In this document: piece by piece, positions 20,074-20,150 of the stretch
Layout of the letters: each line of letters starts with the position of its first letter
Numbering within the stretch: position 1 is the first letter of the stretch
From: a virus
Reading direction: 5' to 3' (one strand)
Length of the DNA stretch: 20,150 nucleotides
IMG/VR virus record: IMGVR_UViG_3300035698_022841
Location: 1-20,150 of that record
Program-made: the position numbers and the translations under genes
The notes under the pieces: model-generated
Told to the model about the DNA's origin: nothing
Databases searched by the model: none
The model's input: only the letters and a program-made list of their open reading frames with translations

Positions 20074-20083
20074 TCTTATACCA
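20074..20083 (-). promoter_or_regulatory. Extended -10 promoter TGGTATAAGA (GC-rich RNA)
   Basis: Exact TGGTATAAGA read leftward, 27 bases beyond the T-tract of the next upstream terminator (spacer starts TTTTTTAGCATATGAAA and includes TATCC). Predicted start near 20067, giving RNA that begins about AGGGATG. Confidence 0.78.
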
Positions 20084-20110
20084 GATTAAGGATAGGGGAT
20101 TTCATATGCT

Positions 20111-20139
20111 AAAAAAGTATAGAGTATTGGGCCCTATAC
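20111..20139 (-). terminator. Intrinsic terminator of a unit lying to the right of the window
   Basis: Leftward reading: an 8-bp stem (GTATAGGG with CTCTATAC, one G-U pair), a 7-base loop, TTTTTT and then AGCATA. No gene belonging to it is visible in the remaining 11 bases of the window. Confidence 0.75.
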
Positions 20140-20150
20140 GTATGGAGATG

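Overview
The window looks like a piece of a large, AT-rich tailed bacteriophage (Caudoviricetes), probably from an uncultivated lineage. The diagnostic genes are a terminase large subunit with ATPase and nuclease motifs, a portal protein, an OB-fold tail spike/baseplate protein, a poxvirus-D6-like superfamily 2 helicase, a GNAT acetyltransferase, a phage-borne CCA-adding enzyme and a DUF1232 (YkvA) membrane protein. Most of the remaining genes are unrecognised, and they are packed with overlapping or nearly touching ends. No major capsid, prohead protease or tRNA gene was seen. The host cannot be read from the sequence. The CCA enzyme has the HD-domain architecture known from proteobacterial Cca, which is only a weak hint.

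Layout. From 1 to 10,284, one long minus-strand operon runs right to left: tail spike, a 649-aa structural candidate, a 287-aa protein, a 285-aa tagged protein, helicase, a 113-aa tagged protein, GNAT, a 125-aa tagged protein, TerL, a 312-aa protein, and a gene cut by the left edge. From 10,340 to 10,951 is a small minus-strand unit (53-aa protein plus DUF1232) with its own promoter and terminator. From 11,048 to 17,329 is a plus-strand operon: 373-aa protein, tagged glycine-rich protein, two small proteins, portal, then three unknown genes. From 17,331 to the right end, minus-strand genes lie in short units, each with its own promoter and terminator: a 67-aa plus 32-aa gene pair, a 45-aa gene, cca, and a GC-rich RNA gene. 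One small plus-strand ORF lies among them.

Three things stand out. (1) At about 19,550-20,068 there is a GC-rich island of roughly 515 nt made of a train of perfect hairpins, several with GNRA tetraloops. A phage-type promoter and an intrinsic terminator bracket it, which suggests a large structured noncoding RNA in the size class of the phage-associated ROOL and GOLLD RNAs. (2) Six proteins share an N-terminal tag of the form (A/G/M)F-x-LGF, and a seventh carries it internally. The tag could be a cargo or capsid-targeting signal for proteins packaged in the head and ejected with the DNA. (3) An identical 10-mer, TGGTATAAGA, lies in front of all five short minus-strand units. In three of them it sits just behind the previous unit's terminator, giving compact terminator-promoter cassettes. 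Separately, T4-late-like TATAAATA boxes sit before two structural genes.

Inferred programme: host-type extended -10 promoters drive the short early units, while the two divergent structural operons are expressed late to build head, tail, packaging motor and ejected internal proteins.
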